Below, one piece after another: positions 21,056 through 32,793 of a stretch of 64,000 nucleotides of DNA. The notes below the pieces were generated by a model, which was given only the letters and a program-made list of their open reading frames with translations, was not told where the DNA came from and searched no databases. Made by a program: the position numbers and the translations under genes. The DNA is taken from assembly GCA_016800925.1 (NCBI GenBank), contig JABCPU010000288.1:1-64000 (forward strand). The letters are read 5' to 3'. The number at the start of each line of letters is the position of its first letter. Position 1 is the stretch's first letter. This DNA comes from Suillus spraguei (taxonomy: Eukaryota; Basidiomycota; Agaricomycetes; Boletales; Suillaceae).

Positions 21056-21350
21056 CAATGCTGTGGAACTGTGAGGTCTGTGGCACTGGCAGCTATCACA
21101 CTGGGATGTTTTGCCCAGAGGGGACCAAGCTGTGGCTCTGTGAGACTGTGCAGTGTACAGAGCTGCACAGAACATTGGGATTTACTGATGTATAGATTCT
21201 TGTACCATCAGCGTTAACTGACGAAAGCAATAGCGTACCTTGTTCTTATAGGTATTACGCATGTTAATAGAGTTCTTCGAGAGAGACTGAGATCGTACCC
21301 TGTTCTTATAGACCCTTCTCCCGCCCTCATTAGCCTCTTATTGCAAGAAG

Positions 21351-21695
21351 GCAGCCATCGCAGCAGTGTGCCATGTCAAATCCTTCACCATTGTCAGATG
21401 ACACTTGGGACAATCACTCCATTTCCTTCTCATCCAACTCCATCCACACACTGTGCCACCTTCTGAGTTAATGGAGGGAGCATCTGATGACGACTGCAGT
21501 TCAACCCCCTTTGTCCTGAATGTTGACAGTGGATGGATGGTAGGGCCCAAATGTCGGGTGTTACTCTGGGTACCACCTGCTTTTCAACATTTATGTTGGA
21601 GCCCTGGAACTATATAAGTGATACCCAGATGTCCCGAGCTTGATTTGAGCCAGATGACACATGGACAACGCTGGCAAAAGTGCCGAGAAGGACAA
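21351..21695 (+). pseudogene. C-terminal tail of a NACHT-WD40 protein, decayed
   Basis: Reads SDDTWDNHSISFSSNS, then after a frame change near 21455 LMEGASDDDCSSTPFVL, DSGWMVGPKCRVLLWVPP, WSPGTI-stop-VIPR and ELDLSQMTHGQRW. The GWxxGPKxxLLxWVPP and VIPR words are the usual closing motif of agaricomycete WD40 NLR-like proteins. One in-frame TAA and one frameshift mark it as dead. Confidence 0.6.
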
Positions 21696-22050
21696 GTCTC
21701 AACAATCTTTCCATTCCTCGCACTTACTCAAATGATTCAAATCAACACTATATATCAACAGTATTTGAATATTTCTGGCGTGAACTAGTAGTATCAGTTC
21801 GTCACCGTCAAGCCGTTTATTGCCTTCAAAACTTATATGAACGATCTTGCGGTTGCACGTCATAAGCGTTCGTAAGTTCCGTAATGCGTTTAAGCTAAGC
21901 GTTAATTTCAGTGGTTTTGCAGATGCGGCTACTGCCTGTGTGCCCGAGGTTCACCTTTATAAGAGGTCCCGCGTTCACTGGCAGCTCAGGTTGCATTAAG
22001 CACCCATGTCCATGCACAGCTTACCAGTAGAGCTTCTCGACGGCGTCGTG
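21696..22050. other. No recognised gene
   Basis: Short frames only. The sequence leads up to the left end of the hAT element. Confidence 0.3.
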
Positions 22051-22272
22051 TAGTGCTGCCGCGGTCCGGTTCCGTTCGGTTCAGAGGTGGTTGGACGAGA
22101 ACCAAAAACCGGACCAAGGTTCGGTTCTAGTTATTTCAACAAACCTTAGACCGAACCTTTGCGAACGGTTCGCAGCGGTCAGGTTCGGTTTTTTTCTCTG
22201 TCTGAACGCGAACCGAACGCAAAAAAATTACAGCCAGGAAAAAAAAACATAGCAAGATATTTGTACTCGTAG

Positions 22273-24059
22273 TTACATGTCCAACGAAGCCGCATGTCCC
22301 TCAGCCTCTACTTCTGCAGAAAGGTGCCCATTCCTATATGCTCCCTTCAGTAGTTGTAGTGCCGTGAACGTGTCAGTCCCGAGTGCATTGCGTCGGATAG
22401 TCGAAGTGATTCCTCCGCTTGAGAACGCTTGTTCGGAAGGAACGGAGCTGCCTTGAATGGGTAGATAGTCTCGCGCAATGCGCGCGAGTGTAGGGTATTG
22501 CAGCGAGTGAAGCTATTAAGTAGATTTAGTAGCGAAAAAACAAATAAAAAAAAAGACTTACCCCCCACCAGGCCACAATGTCATCAGTCTCCTCTAGTGG
22601 CGAAGACAAGTACATGTTGAGCTCTTGACGAGGATTGTGAGTAAGGTGGTCTGATGTCTTGCGCGTCCTAATAGCCTCGCGCATCCAATCATCGCCATAG
22701 TGCTTGCATACACTGGCAGCTCTCGTCGGCGGAGCGGATTGCTCGTTGGTAGTAGGCGTTCGACTTGGTGGTGTATAATATTCATCGAACTACAAAAAAA
22801 ATAAGATTAGAGCGGGGAAAACAACATAGACGAGTACTCACCACGGCCTCCAGACAAGCTCTGCCATCTGCAACATCTCCATAATCCCACCGGCCTTCAA
22901 CATATGCGAGCTTATAGTTTGGATCCAGAACTTAAATTATATTAGATAAGAACGAGTTTGAAAAATTGATAGTACTCACCAAGACAAATAAAATAAACGT
23001 CCGATTGACTTGTTTTCTTGAAGTATTTGTCGACATTCTTGAGTCCGGCCTTAATCGCATCAGCAATCGGAAGATATTGTGGGTCATCTGCCATGGATCT
23101 CCATCGATCAGCGAGGCACTCTAGCGTAGGGATCGTTTTCCATGCGGTCGGATGTTTTGCTGACGAGAACGATTGCTGAGCCGTGGCTGGTTCCTTGAGG
23201 ACTCGGTGAATAAGCCCGAGGTGTCTCCAATCGCTTCGATCGAGCTTGAAGTTGTTGTAAGTCTTGTTGCGAAGAGTTGGCACTTTGTGGCTTTCGTCGG
23301 CAAGGTTGGTGAAACGGTTTACAGCCTATTTAATTAAAATCAGGCCACTTTTAAACATTGAAAGAAAGAAAAAACTCACTTGACGCAAGATCAACATGCG
23401 GTCCAGGCATTTATATAGCGACGCCCAGCGAGTCCGGATCCATTGCAAGAGCTCAAGCTCAGGTACGTTTTCCTCTTTGCAAGCCTTGCGGAAAAATGCT
23501 CGAGCTTGAGGGGACTTTCGGATCTGAGGATCTCGATCAGCAAAAGAATAGTCTAAAAAATATAGCACGTACCTGCTCAATGAGGGCAAGAGCTTTGCCA
23601 AGTGAATCACCGGTATCGAATAAGGTGTCGTCGTCGTCGTCGTTACTGACATCCATGTAAGAAAGCTGTTTATTTAAGGTGTCAAGGTCAGCGTCGTTGC
23701 CATTATCAAGCGCTTGTCGAATTTTCTTCATGAGAGCAGCTTGAGGTGTGGGGGCGACGGCATCAACGAAGTGGCGTGCTGCGAGATTAAGTATATGTTC
23801 TTGGCACCTGATGCGGCGCGCATCAGGTGCCCACCGCGTACCCTCAGGATCGATTTCTTGTCCAACTGCTTTCATGGCGGTATCATTGTTGGTGGCATTG
23901 TCAGAGGTCATCCATCCAACCTACAACACACTGATTAGATTCAGCGCAGCAAAGTAGTAAACTAAACTTTACCTTATTTCGTAGTTCATATTTGTCAATG
24001 GTATCAACAATCAAGCGAGCCGTATTCTGACCACTATGATTGCCCTGGATGTGCGCAAA
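22273..24059 (-). pseudogene. hAT transposase, N-terminus lost
   Basis: Minus-strand exons run from 24059 down. FAHIQGNHSGQNTARLIVD is followed by an intron (23922-23970) and [34 protein letters not shown] and a linker with an Asp run come next, then an intron. WIRTRWASLYKCLDRML, VPTLRNKTYNNFKLDRSDW and TIPTLECLADRWRSM follow. The C-terminal dimerisation segment contains YPTLARIARDYLPIQGSSVP, SEQAFSSGGIT and ends with TAA at 22273. hAT transposases cut and paste using an RNase H-like core; the MTSDNA Asp and the C-terminal dimer motif are present. The upstream coding end is replaced by a solo LTR at 24060, so the zinc-finger N-terminus is missing and the gene is not functional. Confidence 0.85.
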
Positions 24060-24815
24060 TGTCATATACCATATTTCCGATCTCAGATCCGATCAGATCT
24101 GATCGACCCTACTTCCGTCCAGTCCACAAATCCTGTCTGGATCACCCATCCGAAAGTGCCCAATTCTCGCACTCTAACTCCCCTGTGTATATCTGCGTCT
24201 ATCTCCTTTCGGCATCCCTCCTGTTTCCGGTATTCTGGCTGTGTATATTTCCGTCCTGCTTATTGATCCGTTACCTGTGTTTTATTTCCAACTCATACTT
24301 ACTGATCCGCTGTGCATTAACTAATAGACTTCCGTTATACTTCGTACATAGCCCTCGGTCCCGGACTCCTTGATTATCCATGCTAGTTACTTACAGTATA
24401 TAAACCACTTGTAGATCTCCATAGAACCTTAGTTTGAATATCATCTTAGATTCTGCTCATTCTGTTTCCTCCGGACTTGAGTTACTTTCTGCTCTAGTCA
24501 TCTTCCGAGACTTGGGATTGATTTCTTTAGTCTATATCTCCGACTCTATCTTCAGATAGTCTACCTCTGTTAGTTTCTAGTTAGGAACTCATTCCGAAAC
24601 TAGCCTTAATCCTCGTTCCATCTCTACGCTCCGGATAACCTTCAGATGTATCATATCCGATACCTTCGGACATCTGGATCCATCACGCAACCCCTTCCGG
24701 ATCTTCAGATGTATACCTACCCACTGAAATAAGGGCATTACTCGGGAAAGGGGCACAGTGCACGAACTGAGGCCAAAGCCCTTCAGATCTTTCACCCTTT
24801 GAGTACGGTCTTAAC
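24060..24815 (-). mobile_element. Degenerate solo LTR related to the 7.6 kb element
   Basis: Read in reverse it begins TGTTAAGACCGTACTC and ends GGTATATGACA, like the LTRs at 8293 and 14403. It retains the aagggc...gggcacagtgc...gaggcc block and many ccggat words, but lacks the minisatellites. It cuts the hAT transposase. Flanks GCAAA / GTGCT do not form a target duplication, so deletion or recombination probably followed insertion. Confidence 0.65.
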
Positions 24816-25399
24816 AGTGCTTGAGCCTTGAAGGCATTGCAAGGAAGATTCAGTTTGGGGTTCGGAACAGTTTGGGAAGGTCCGAACCTATAGATGAACT
24901 GCACAGGAGTTAGTGGACCACGAACCTCATTCTGGTTCGGTCCGTGCAAAATGCTGGACCATGGACTGAACCAAGGACGAACCTGACCAATGGTCAGGTT
25001 TGAACCACAGTTCAGAACTGGACCACAGCAGCACTACCTATGGAAAGCCAGACACTCGTGCTCAATTATTAAGCAAGTATTACTAAATATGGCCATGCCT
25101 TCTGCGGGATTGCGGACACTGCTATCACTAATATTAATAAGAAACAAGACTGTAATAATATTATGTGGCACATATGTCAACCAAGTGAGAAATAAAGATT
25201 GCTGTTCATAGTATACTGCTACAAACCAAGCTTTACAGAAATCAAATCAACACAAGTTACCATTCATCCGGCACATCCGAGTAGGGCTCAGCAGGGTATG
25301 GGTAACCCCTGGGGTCATGGTAGGGTTACTGAGGGGTAAGGGTGTGGGTTGGTGTCTGGATACCCAGGGGTTTACCCCTGCAGAGCCCTACATGCAGTT

Positions 25400-26272
25400 C
25401 TCGCCATCTGAGAAATCCCACACAACCAAACCTGCATGATCCAGTCCCACCACATTTTCGTCAATGCCAAGTGTGATGTCAGGCTCATCATCATGGGCAA
25501 GACTCTCCAACTGATGCAAATGCTCATCCACTACATAGATATTATACATAGATATTAGTCCCTATATATTTGCGTCAAAAATAAAACTGGTGTACCAAGA
25601 CCAAGTCTGCACCCACCCCACCCATGTAGTAGGCACCATTGCCATCTTCATGATAGGGCAATTCTTGAAGGTTATCTATGCAAAGTGATTAATTCTTCCT
25701 CTGCCTCATCTAACAACTCAATGTGGTGTGGTATCATTTCATCATTGACATGCACTATAGTGAGTAAGCCCAGGTACACATCCCAAACAGTCTGCCATGT
25801 AACTGATGGGTCCCGAGTTCTGTATAGCATTGTTCCATGAATGCACTGAATGGCTGTGGAACAAGGTCAAAGACAACATGGGATGGATCAATGTAGAGAC
25901 CACGGATATGGTCCAATGCTTCACAATCGACTTTGATCTGATCTGACAAAAAAAAGGTAAGAACACAGAGAACAAGCACAGACAGTATTACCTTAAAGTC
26001 TAAGGCACCAAAGTTCTCGGGTGATTGGAAGATGATGTCCAGTGCACCATGGGGCAGGATCTTGTTTTGGTCCTGCCATTTTCTAGTGTTGTTCACTTCA
26101 GTGAAAAAGCATCCTAAATTTAAACTGAAAGTTAGTATCAAGGTAAGGACAACAACCAAAAAAATAGATGCACAATTGGAGAGTGTTGTTGGTATCATAC
26201 CAACTGGACATGATACCATGATCTAAAAGTGTCTTAAATCCAGGCATGAAACGATGTCGCATCTGCAACCAC
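25400..26272 (-). pseudogene. Putative integrase-core-like orphan protein, C-terminal part
   Basis: Minus-strand exon pieces read MRHRFMPGFKTLLDHGIMSS, then CFFTEVNNTRKWQDQNKILP with HGALDIIFQSPENFGALDFK. An intron follows, then DCEALDHIRGLYIDPSHVVF, DLVPQPFSAFMEQCY, and further on LAHDDEPDITLGIDENV with GLVVWDF. The order (RNKxLPHG, PENFGALDFK, PxHxVFDLVP, acidic DEPDI tail) matches a large family of uncharacterised agaricomycete proteins annotated as putative eukaryotic integrase core domains. Function is unknown. The upstream part is replaced by a Copia fragment at 26278. Confidence 0.45.
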
Positions 26273-26277
26273 ATTAT

Positions 26278-26992
26278 TGACAAAACTAAGTAAAAGCAGC
26301 ATATACCATTCTCAGCTGCTATCCAAAGGAAGGATGAGAGAATGACTGAGGGAAAATTACATGACAAGGGTCATTATATGATAAGAAAAATGAGCTTGCT
26401 AAGACACCATGAGGCTCGCTTGAGAAATCCCTAACCTCTCCACTATTACATGTGCATCTGAGCACCTCTGAGGCATGCTTAAGCATGCATGTGATTAAGC
26501 ATGATGAAGTGCGACAAAATGCAATGAAGTGCAATGAAGTGCGGTCAAACACAAAAGGCGCAAGAAAGGCGCAGTGAGGTGCACACTTCGCCAAAGGTGC
26601 GAACTCATCTGTTTGTCACTCCCACTCAAGCGAAGTCGCAGACCCATGGCCTTGGTGAATTTCCAATGCTTGTCATGAATTAGTGGTTTTGTGAGGATGT
26701 CTGCCACCATGTCATCTGTTGGGATGTAACATATGACTGCTTTGCCTTTTGCCACTAGATATTGCACACAAAATGGTACTTGTGCTGGATGTGTTTTGTG
26801 CATGCATGGAATTGTGCATCTTTGGTAAGAATGATGGCTGCCTGATTATCGCAGTGGAGTATGGTGGTGCGCCTTGCTTTTCACCAACTTCAGCAAAGAA
26901 TGTGCGAAGCCAGGCGAGATGCTGTCCTGCATTGCTAAGTCCAATGTATTCAGATTCAGTGGTGGATAGTGCTACCATACTTTGTCATTTGC
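26278..26992 (-). mobile_element. Truncated Copia element: 3' LTR plus RNase H end
   Basis: 26278-26617 is an LTR copy sharing TGACAAAACTAAG and the ccaaaggtgcgaactcat end with the LTRs of the Copia element at 34702-42141. Next to it, on the minus strand, is the end of the Copia RNase H (STTESEYIGLSNAGQHLAWL). The element is cut at 26992/26993 by an LTR in reverse orientation. It belongs to the same family as the larger element but is a separate insertion. Confidence 0.8.
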
Positions 26993-28226
26993 TGTTATAT
27001 ACTGTGCATTTGAGTCCAGATCCAATTCAATCCATAGACATCCAGATACCCAATTCATACATCCAGTCCACCAATCCAACCCATACCCATCCAGACACCT
27101 GATCCATAGACATCCTATCTAATCCACCCATCTGATCCAGTCCCATGTCCGATCTGATCCATGTCTATATCTGATCTGAGTGCATATCCGAATTATTCCT
27201 GTGCACCTATGCATTACCCTTTTAGTATATATCTGTGTCTCTGGCTCTTGGTTATCTCTGCCTCCATCTTGATGAGTTATTTCATACAAGTTTCATCTCC
27301 GAGTTCATAGCCTCATATTCCATTGTACTTACTAATGTGTTTCCACATGCTTCAGACATAGCCTTTGGACTATGCTTACTTACCTTCTGGCATGCTACCT
27401 ACAGCATATAACCTTATAGTACAACTCCAGACTTCAGTCTGATCATTGCTTTCCTACTTCTGTATATTCTTCTGACTACTCTGTATCTTGCTACCATGTC
27501 TATATAACTCTGTTTCCGTTCTTGCACTTGGGCTCCGGCCCTTGTAAGCTTCTGGCTCAGACCTATGGGATCATTCCATAGGCTGGAACTTTGATCCTAT
27601 GTCCTATAACCTTTTTGGACTTTGTCTATTTCCTATCTCTCATCTGTTTCACCTCCAACTCTACCTGTGGTAGTCTTATCCTGTCTGTTTCTATTCCGGA
27701 CCTTGTCTGGAGTAGTCTATACCTTCCTTCGATAATATCTGGACCTACTCCTTCATAGTAGTTCAATACTTTCCCTAAGATTCACAGAGCTACGCTTGTC
27801 CGATCCTCTGATCATCCACTCTCTTCTGCTCTTCTGCTCCTCCAAGCTCCAGACCTTTGGACCTCTGGTCTCCAGAAATCTATCCTATCCTATCCCACGA
27901 CTCTGTTGGATCATCTTTCCCTCCAGAGCTTTGCTCCTATCCTGCCCTGGACTTTGTCTAGTGGTCCATCTTTCATCCATTCTACTTACGACTTGTTCCA
28001 GTAGTTTACCATTACTCCCTACCCTATGGAAATAGTTTGGCGCATTCCCACGCTCATCCAGAAGTCCTTCAGAGCTCTATCAAGCTATCCTGTCTTAAGA
28101 GTTCATCCGGACACCATCTGGACTTCACCAGAACTCCCCCTTGGACTTCATCCAAAATTAAGGGCACATACTTGGGTAAGGGCACAGTGCATGAGCTGAG
28201 GCCAAGCCCCTTTGACTTTCCAACCC
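26993..28226 (-). mobile_element. Old LTR fragment related to the 7.6 kb element, reversed
   Basis: The reverse complement aligns with the LTR at 14403-15938. It starts TGTTATATACTG at 26993, contains the ccggcccttgtaagctt block (27536-27552) and ends in the gggcacatacttgggtaagg / gaggccaagcccctttgact block near 28213. The last 70 bp or so of the LTR are missing. Compared with the young LTRs, most TCCGG words read TCTGG or CCAGA, as expected for CpG decay. Confidence 0.75.
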
Positions 28227-29417
28227 CCAGTGACATGCATGAAACCTGTTTCATATATGATCATGGCTGGATTTTAGTCTACAACATTCCATACTATACC
28301 CCATAATTTTTCCCTGAATTTTCTATACCTTTCTAAACCTTATAAGAATTTATTTGAGTATTTTCCGAGCCTACAATCATTTCTATGCACTTATCTGTTG
28401 GAAAATAACACTTATCCAACAAGATTTCCTAATATGCACAAGATTTCCCATGACCTATAGTTTCTCCTTTCAAACCTCAACCCATTTATGCAATGTTTTA
28501 TGAAATAACAAAACATTGTGATGTTGAAGAACCAACATTTGAACAAGTGCCAATAAAGGCAGAGTTATGTAATCAGTCTATCTATTGACATGTGACCAAT
28601 CATGTGATCAGTCATGTGATCAGCCTAGGAGAGATTTCAAAGAAACAATAATGTACATTAGTAATCAGTAGCATAGCCATTTTTGTGAGTCATAATGAGT
28701 CATAACCAAGCACAGCCCCTTGGTGAGTCATTTTTTCCCTGTATGGTAGTCTGTATAGCCACCTTTAATATAAGGAGCCCACTTTCCCCCTCTAAGAAGA
28801 AAGAAGTAAGCCACACAATTGACAGAGGAATATTGTCAATAACCATCACATCCATATCCAGTACATCAGTCAGACAATAGTTCTCACACTCAAAGGAGGG
28901 CAGGCCAAGGAGCCCCTCTAATAAATTGTATTTTCCACAATATAAACTAAGTGTGAATCTAAGCATTAAGCAAGCATACTGAGTGAAACATTAAGTTATT
29001 TCACTCCAGTCTTTGGACATTATTTCTCATGACATACAGACACATCAGTAAGCCACCAAATCACCACGCATTCTCACACTAGCTAGTGCAAGGTTACTAG
29101 TCATCTAGTGTCAACAATATCTAGTTCTCTTTACAACACAGAACACATTTCTGTGGGGAGAACATTGCATTCATATATTTCATTAGTTAATTAGGGAGGA
29201 CAATAAGACTAGCAGTGTTTCAACAATATCAATAGCTTGGCCACTTAAGACTACATCAAGAGGGTGTACTCTGTTCTGACCTGTGTCATACTCATAGTGA
29301 AGTGCCTGAGCAGCAGAGAGTTGGTTTCGAAGTGACATATTGCATAGTCTGATTAGTGCTGGACAGCTTAGTTGACTCCATTAATTAGTGAGAGTTAGGA
29401 GTAGCATCATCACATAT

Positions 29418-29892
29418 TGTCACAAATTCCAAATACAAATCATTACTCTTTTCTCAATTTCCCTAAAGCGTCTAAACCCAGTGCTAAGACAAACTCAAAT
29501 CCTATTGAAATCCCTACATCCGCTTCTATAACCGAACTTCCTGATGAAGAAGAAGAGATCTTTTATGATGCTATCGGATAAGATAAGATAAGATAGTATC
29601 ACGTGATCTTAGAACCTTCTAGAATACGATGTCATAATAATGTCACAACCATCACATCGTATGATTCTTGTTTCCATTTTATGATTGGTTAGTAGTTTCA
29701 AACTCAGTTTACATCTCAGTTTCAATATGTGTATATAGTTAGCTAGTTTTGCTGTAGTAGTTCTTTAGTTCAAACCTTTTGTATCTACAACTGTAGCAAT
29801 CCAAGACGTCCTTGCTCCTCTTTCTCCTTGTGATAACCTTAGTTTGAGTCCTAGTCTCTGCCCTTGCATTAATTCGTTTGTGGGTTGTGACA
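29418..29892. mobile_element. Solo LTR nested in LTR X (475 bp)
   Basis: Begins TGTCACAAATTCC and ends GGGTTGTGACA, a short inverted terminal repeat typical of LTRs, with a perfect CATAT duplication at 29413-29417 and 29893-29897. The counterpart LTR Y lacks this segment. It holds a gataagataagata stretch but no gene. Confidence 0.9.
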
Positions 29893-29904
29893 CATATCAT
29901 CATA

Positions 29905-31607
29905 CAGTGGCTCAAAAAGTGTCCCAATGTTTGTGGATTTTTATGTAATTGCTTTACTGTGAGTCAGGGCATGGGAATATGACTAAGCTATAGGCAGATG
30001 TCAGAAAGCCCTGCTTCTCAGCTTCATTAGTGGCCCCTGTGGCGTGAGAATCAGCTCACATCATGCGAATATATGGTCATTTTCATTTGGTGATTCATTG
30101 GGACACTTTTTGACTTTCAGTTTGACCAACACAATCTCTATAATTCTGATCCATTATTTGACCTCCTTTTGTTCTAATCACTTGTGCCACTCTTCCAAAC
30201 ATGTTATCTGTCAATTTATAATATCCCTCCCTAGCTATCTTGCTCTACCCTGCTACAACTTTGTCCTATAGCTGAAATAGCCCCTATTGTGAATTTTAAC
30301 AGGCTGTATGCAATTTCTTGAGTAATTACCAGAGATATTTGATAGGTTTGAGGTTTTGGGGCTGTGCTGGTCATTATAGAATACCAATAATGTGGTCTTT
30401 AAGTCATTGGTAGCCAACTGAGAGGTGTGCTTGGGGTCACTATCATATTGAAAGATAGTGTCTTCTCTATTAATCTATGGCTCCTACATGCCTCTTAGCA
30501 GACACCTATCTGAAGTGGAAATAGAACACTCTGTATTTATTACCCCCTCTGTTCACAGAAAATTTCCATGTCATAACCTTGTACCATCAAGTTTCATCCT
30601 CCAAAGTCAAGGCTTTGTTTGACTTCTCCTGCTTCTTCTCACAAAATCATATATAGTGAGCTTTCAAGTTAGCTATGAAATAGCTTAAACACCACAATAT
30701 TAGTGTTCTATAATGACCAGCACAGTCCCAAAACCTCAAACCTATCAAATATCTCTGGTAATTACTCAAGAAATTGCATACAGCCTATTAAAATTCACAA
30801 TAGGGGCTATTTCAGCTATAGGACAAAGTTGTAGCAGGGTAGAGCAAGATAGCTAGGGAGGGATATCATAAATTGACAGATAACATGTTTAAAAGAGTGG
30901 CACAAGTGATTAGAACAAAAGGAGGTGTTACAAATTAGGATGGTGTCACCAGCAACAGTGCAAAGGCACTTAATGGTTTACTGGGAAGTTCGTCGGTTGT
31001 TCAAAGGAACAAGACCCTGCCTAAGAGACACGTCTCAAAGGTATCAAGAATAGAGACTAAGGCTAAGGAGTGCTTAGACTTAGAGATGATTCAGACAACT
31101 AAGGTTGGAGGCCTTAGCGAACAGAGATCCAGGTAAAACCTAGTAAGATTAAAGTAAAGAATCTAGTGGTAATACAATGTGCTTAAATAAGCCAATATGT
31201 GTGCATGGACCAGAGAGACGTGAGAGTGTAAGTGCGTATCCTAATAAGGAAGGCAAGTATAGTACAAGCATGTTGAGATGCATAAGTCGAGAGAGATCAC
31301 ATGAGATAGGGGAAAAGTATGTAGGGGACATACAACTGTAACAGGAGGTCAAATAAAGGATCAGAATTATAGAGATTGTGTTGGTCAAACTGAAAGTCAA
31401 AAAAGTGTCCCAATGAATCACCAAATGAAAATGACCATATATTCACATGGTGTGAGCTGATTCTCACGCCACAGGGACCACTAATGAAGCTGAGAAGCAG
31501 GGCTTTCTGACGTCTCCCTATAGCTAAGTCATATTCCCACGCCCTGACTCACAGTAAAGCAATTACATAAAAATCCACAAACATTGGGACACTTTTTTGA
31601 GCCACTG
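29905..31607 (-). mobile_element. Tc1/mariner-like element copy a, with long inverted repeats
   Basis: The ends read CAGTGGCTCAAAAAGTGTCC and its reverse complement, flanked by TA on both sides (29903-29904 and 31608-31609). The terminal inverted repeats extend for about 490 bp per arm once the solo LTR at 30926-31343 is removed. Between the arms (about 30400-30690) lies an internally deleted remnant of a Tc1-type transposase on the minus strand, without an open frame. It corresponds to the larger remnant in the copy at 40374-41975. Confidence 0.85.
30926..31343. mobile_element. Solo LTR nested in the Tc1-like element (418 bp)
   Basis: Begins TGTTAC, ends GTAACA and is flanked by a perfect GGAGG duplication (30921-30925 and 31344-31348). 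The opposite arm of the same Tc1-like element (about 30150-30165) shows the uninterrupted target, which confirms the insertion. There is no coding capacity. Confidence 0.9.
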
Positions 31608-32518
31608 TACATCAGCATCACACATCATCATCACAGGTCTGTACATCATTTCATAAAATCACAAGCACTGCATCGCACCAGTTACTTATTTTATTCCCCT
31701 GTGCTTTGATCAAACAAAGACAAGAAAGAATTGTTTGCCCTTTTCTCCACGAACGGCCATATTATCAACCATTGGTATTTGTCTGAACCATTGACTGTGG
31801 AGAATATTGAAATTCAGTGAACTTTTCTGTTTTTCATATTCTAAGAAGACACCAGTACAACCTGGATCATATTCAACTGAATGTCAGAGATGGGCCAAAC
31901 TTGCATATGCTACTCCTGGTGGTGCAATGGCTGAAACCATTTCACTAGAGATCTCAGCCATTCATAAAGCAGGTGGGCAAGAAAGCAAGAGGTACATTAA
32001 TTGGGGTATGACCTTTCCTATGTTCACTTTGATACCTAGCTAAACTGGTCCATTTAGAATATTTGCAAGGGCAAGAAGGATGTTGACGCCCAAATTGATG
32101 CTCCGGGCCTCATCAACTTGGCTATGGAGACAGTTCTGCCCAAGCTACATGTGTTTGATGGTACCTTTTTGTGGCATTGTCCTACATGATATGGGAATCA
32201 TGCAGAACATATCATATGACAAACTATCCCACATATCCATAGTCTGTTAGCTTAGTCCTCAGACTACCCAAAATGTACTTTGAGTATAGACTCAAGTGCA
32301 ATAATGTGTTTTGTGTGCTCCAATCACACAACAAGAACAGTGCTTTGAAGAAAAGTCATATATGATAGAGAAATCATATAATGACATAGTCCAAGTTGAT
32401 GGTTGCCTAGAAGCTTAGGTTATTGCCTAAACTTTGGCATATTTGCTTTGACTATAAATAACCAAAGAGAAAAGCCAAAGCCTACAAAAAAAACCTATCA
32501 AAGTGAACCAAGTATCCC

Positions 32519-32793
32519 AGTATCTCAAGATCAGATCCAATCCATGGACATCCAGACACCCAATCCATACATCCTAGTCCACCCATCCAATCTAGTTCAC
32601 ATATCCAATCCACCCATCCACTCCAATCCATATCCATTCATATCCGGTCCATATTCATATCTGACCAGTCCATCTGTCTGATCTGATCCACCCATCTAAT
32701 CTGTGTCCATATCCAATCTGTGTCCATATCCAATCGATGCTCATATCTGAAACTATTGCCACGTACCTACGCATTACCCCTTAACATATTTTG
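32519..32793 (-). mobile_element. LTR tail fragment inside the alpha-kinase pseudogene
   Basis: gatccaatccatggacatcc and the following ccacccatcca, tccatatcc words are the reverse complement of the 3' part of the LTR at 15800-15900, ending at the gcattacccct motif. This is another old copy of the LTR family of the 7.6 kb element. Confidence 0.65.

Larger units (their letters stand above)
22051..25036 (-). mobile_element. hAT-type DNA transposon, interrupted by a solo LTR
   Basis: The left end starts TAGTGCTGCCGCGGTCCGGT and the right end is its imperfect reverse complement, ending CAGCAGCACTA. Both subterminal regions (22060-22220 and 24850-25030) are full of ggttcggtc-like words, as in hAT elements whose transposase binds repeated subterminal motifs. 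The minus strand carries the transposase at 22273-24059. The 8 bp flanks (GCGTCGTG and CCTATGGA) do not match, so no target duplication is visible. Confidence 0.75.
28231..31851 (+). mobile_element. Solo LTR X, with nested insertions
   Basis: Starts TGACATGCATGAAACC, ends CTAAGAAGACA and is flanked by CCAG on both sides (28227-28230 and 31852-31855), a 4 bp duplication. It is the opposite-orientation relative of solo LTR Y at 36586-38027. Removing the two insertions (29418-29897 and 29905-31609) leaves about 1436 bp, against 1442 bp for Y. No coding capacity is seen. Confidence 0.85.
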
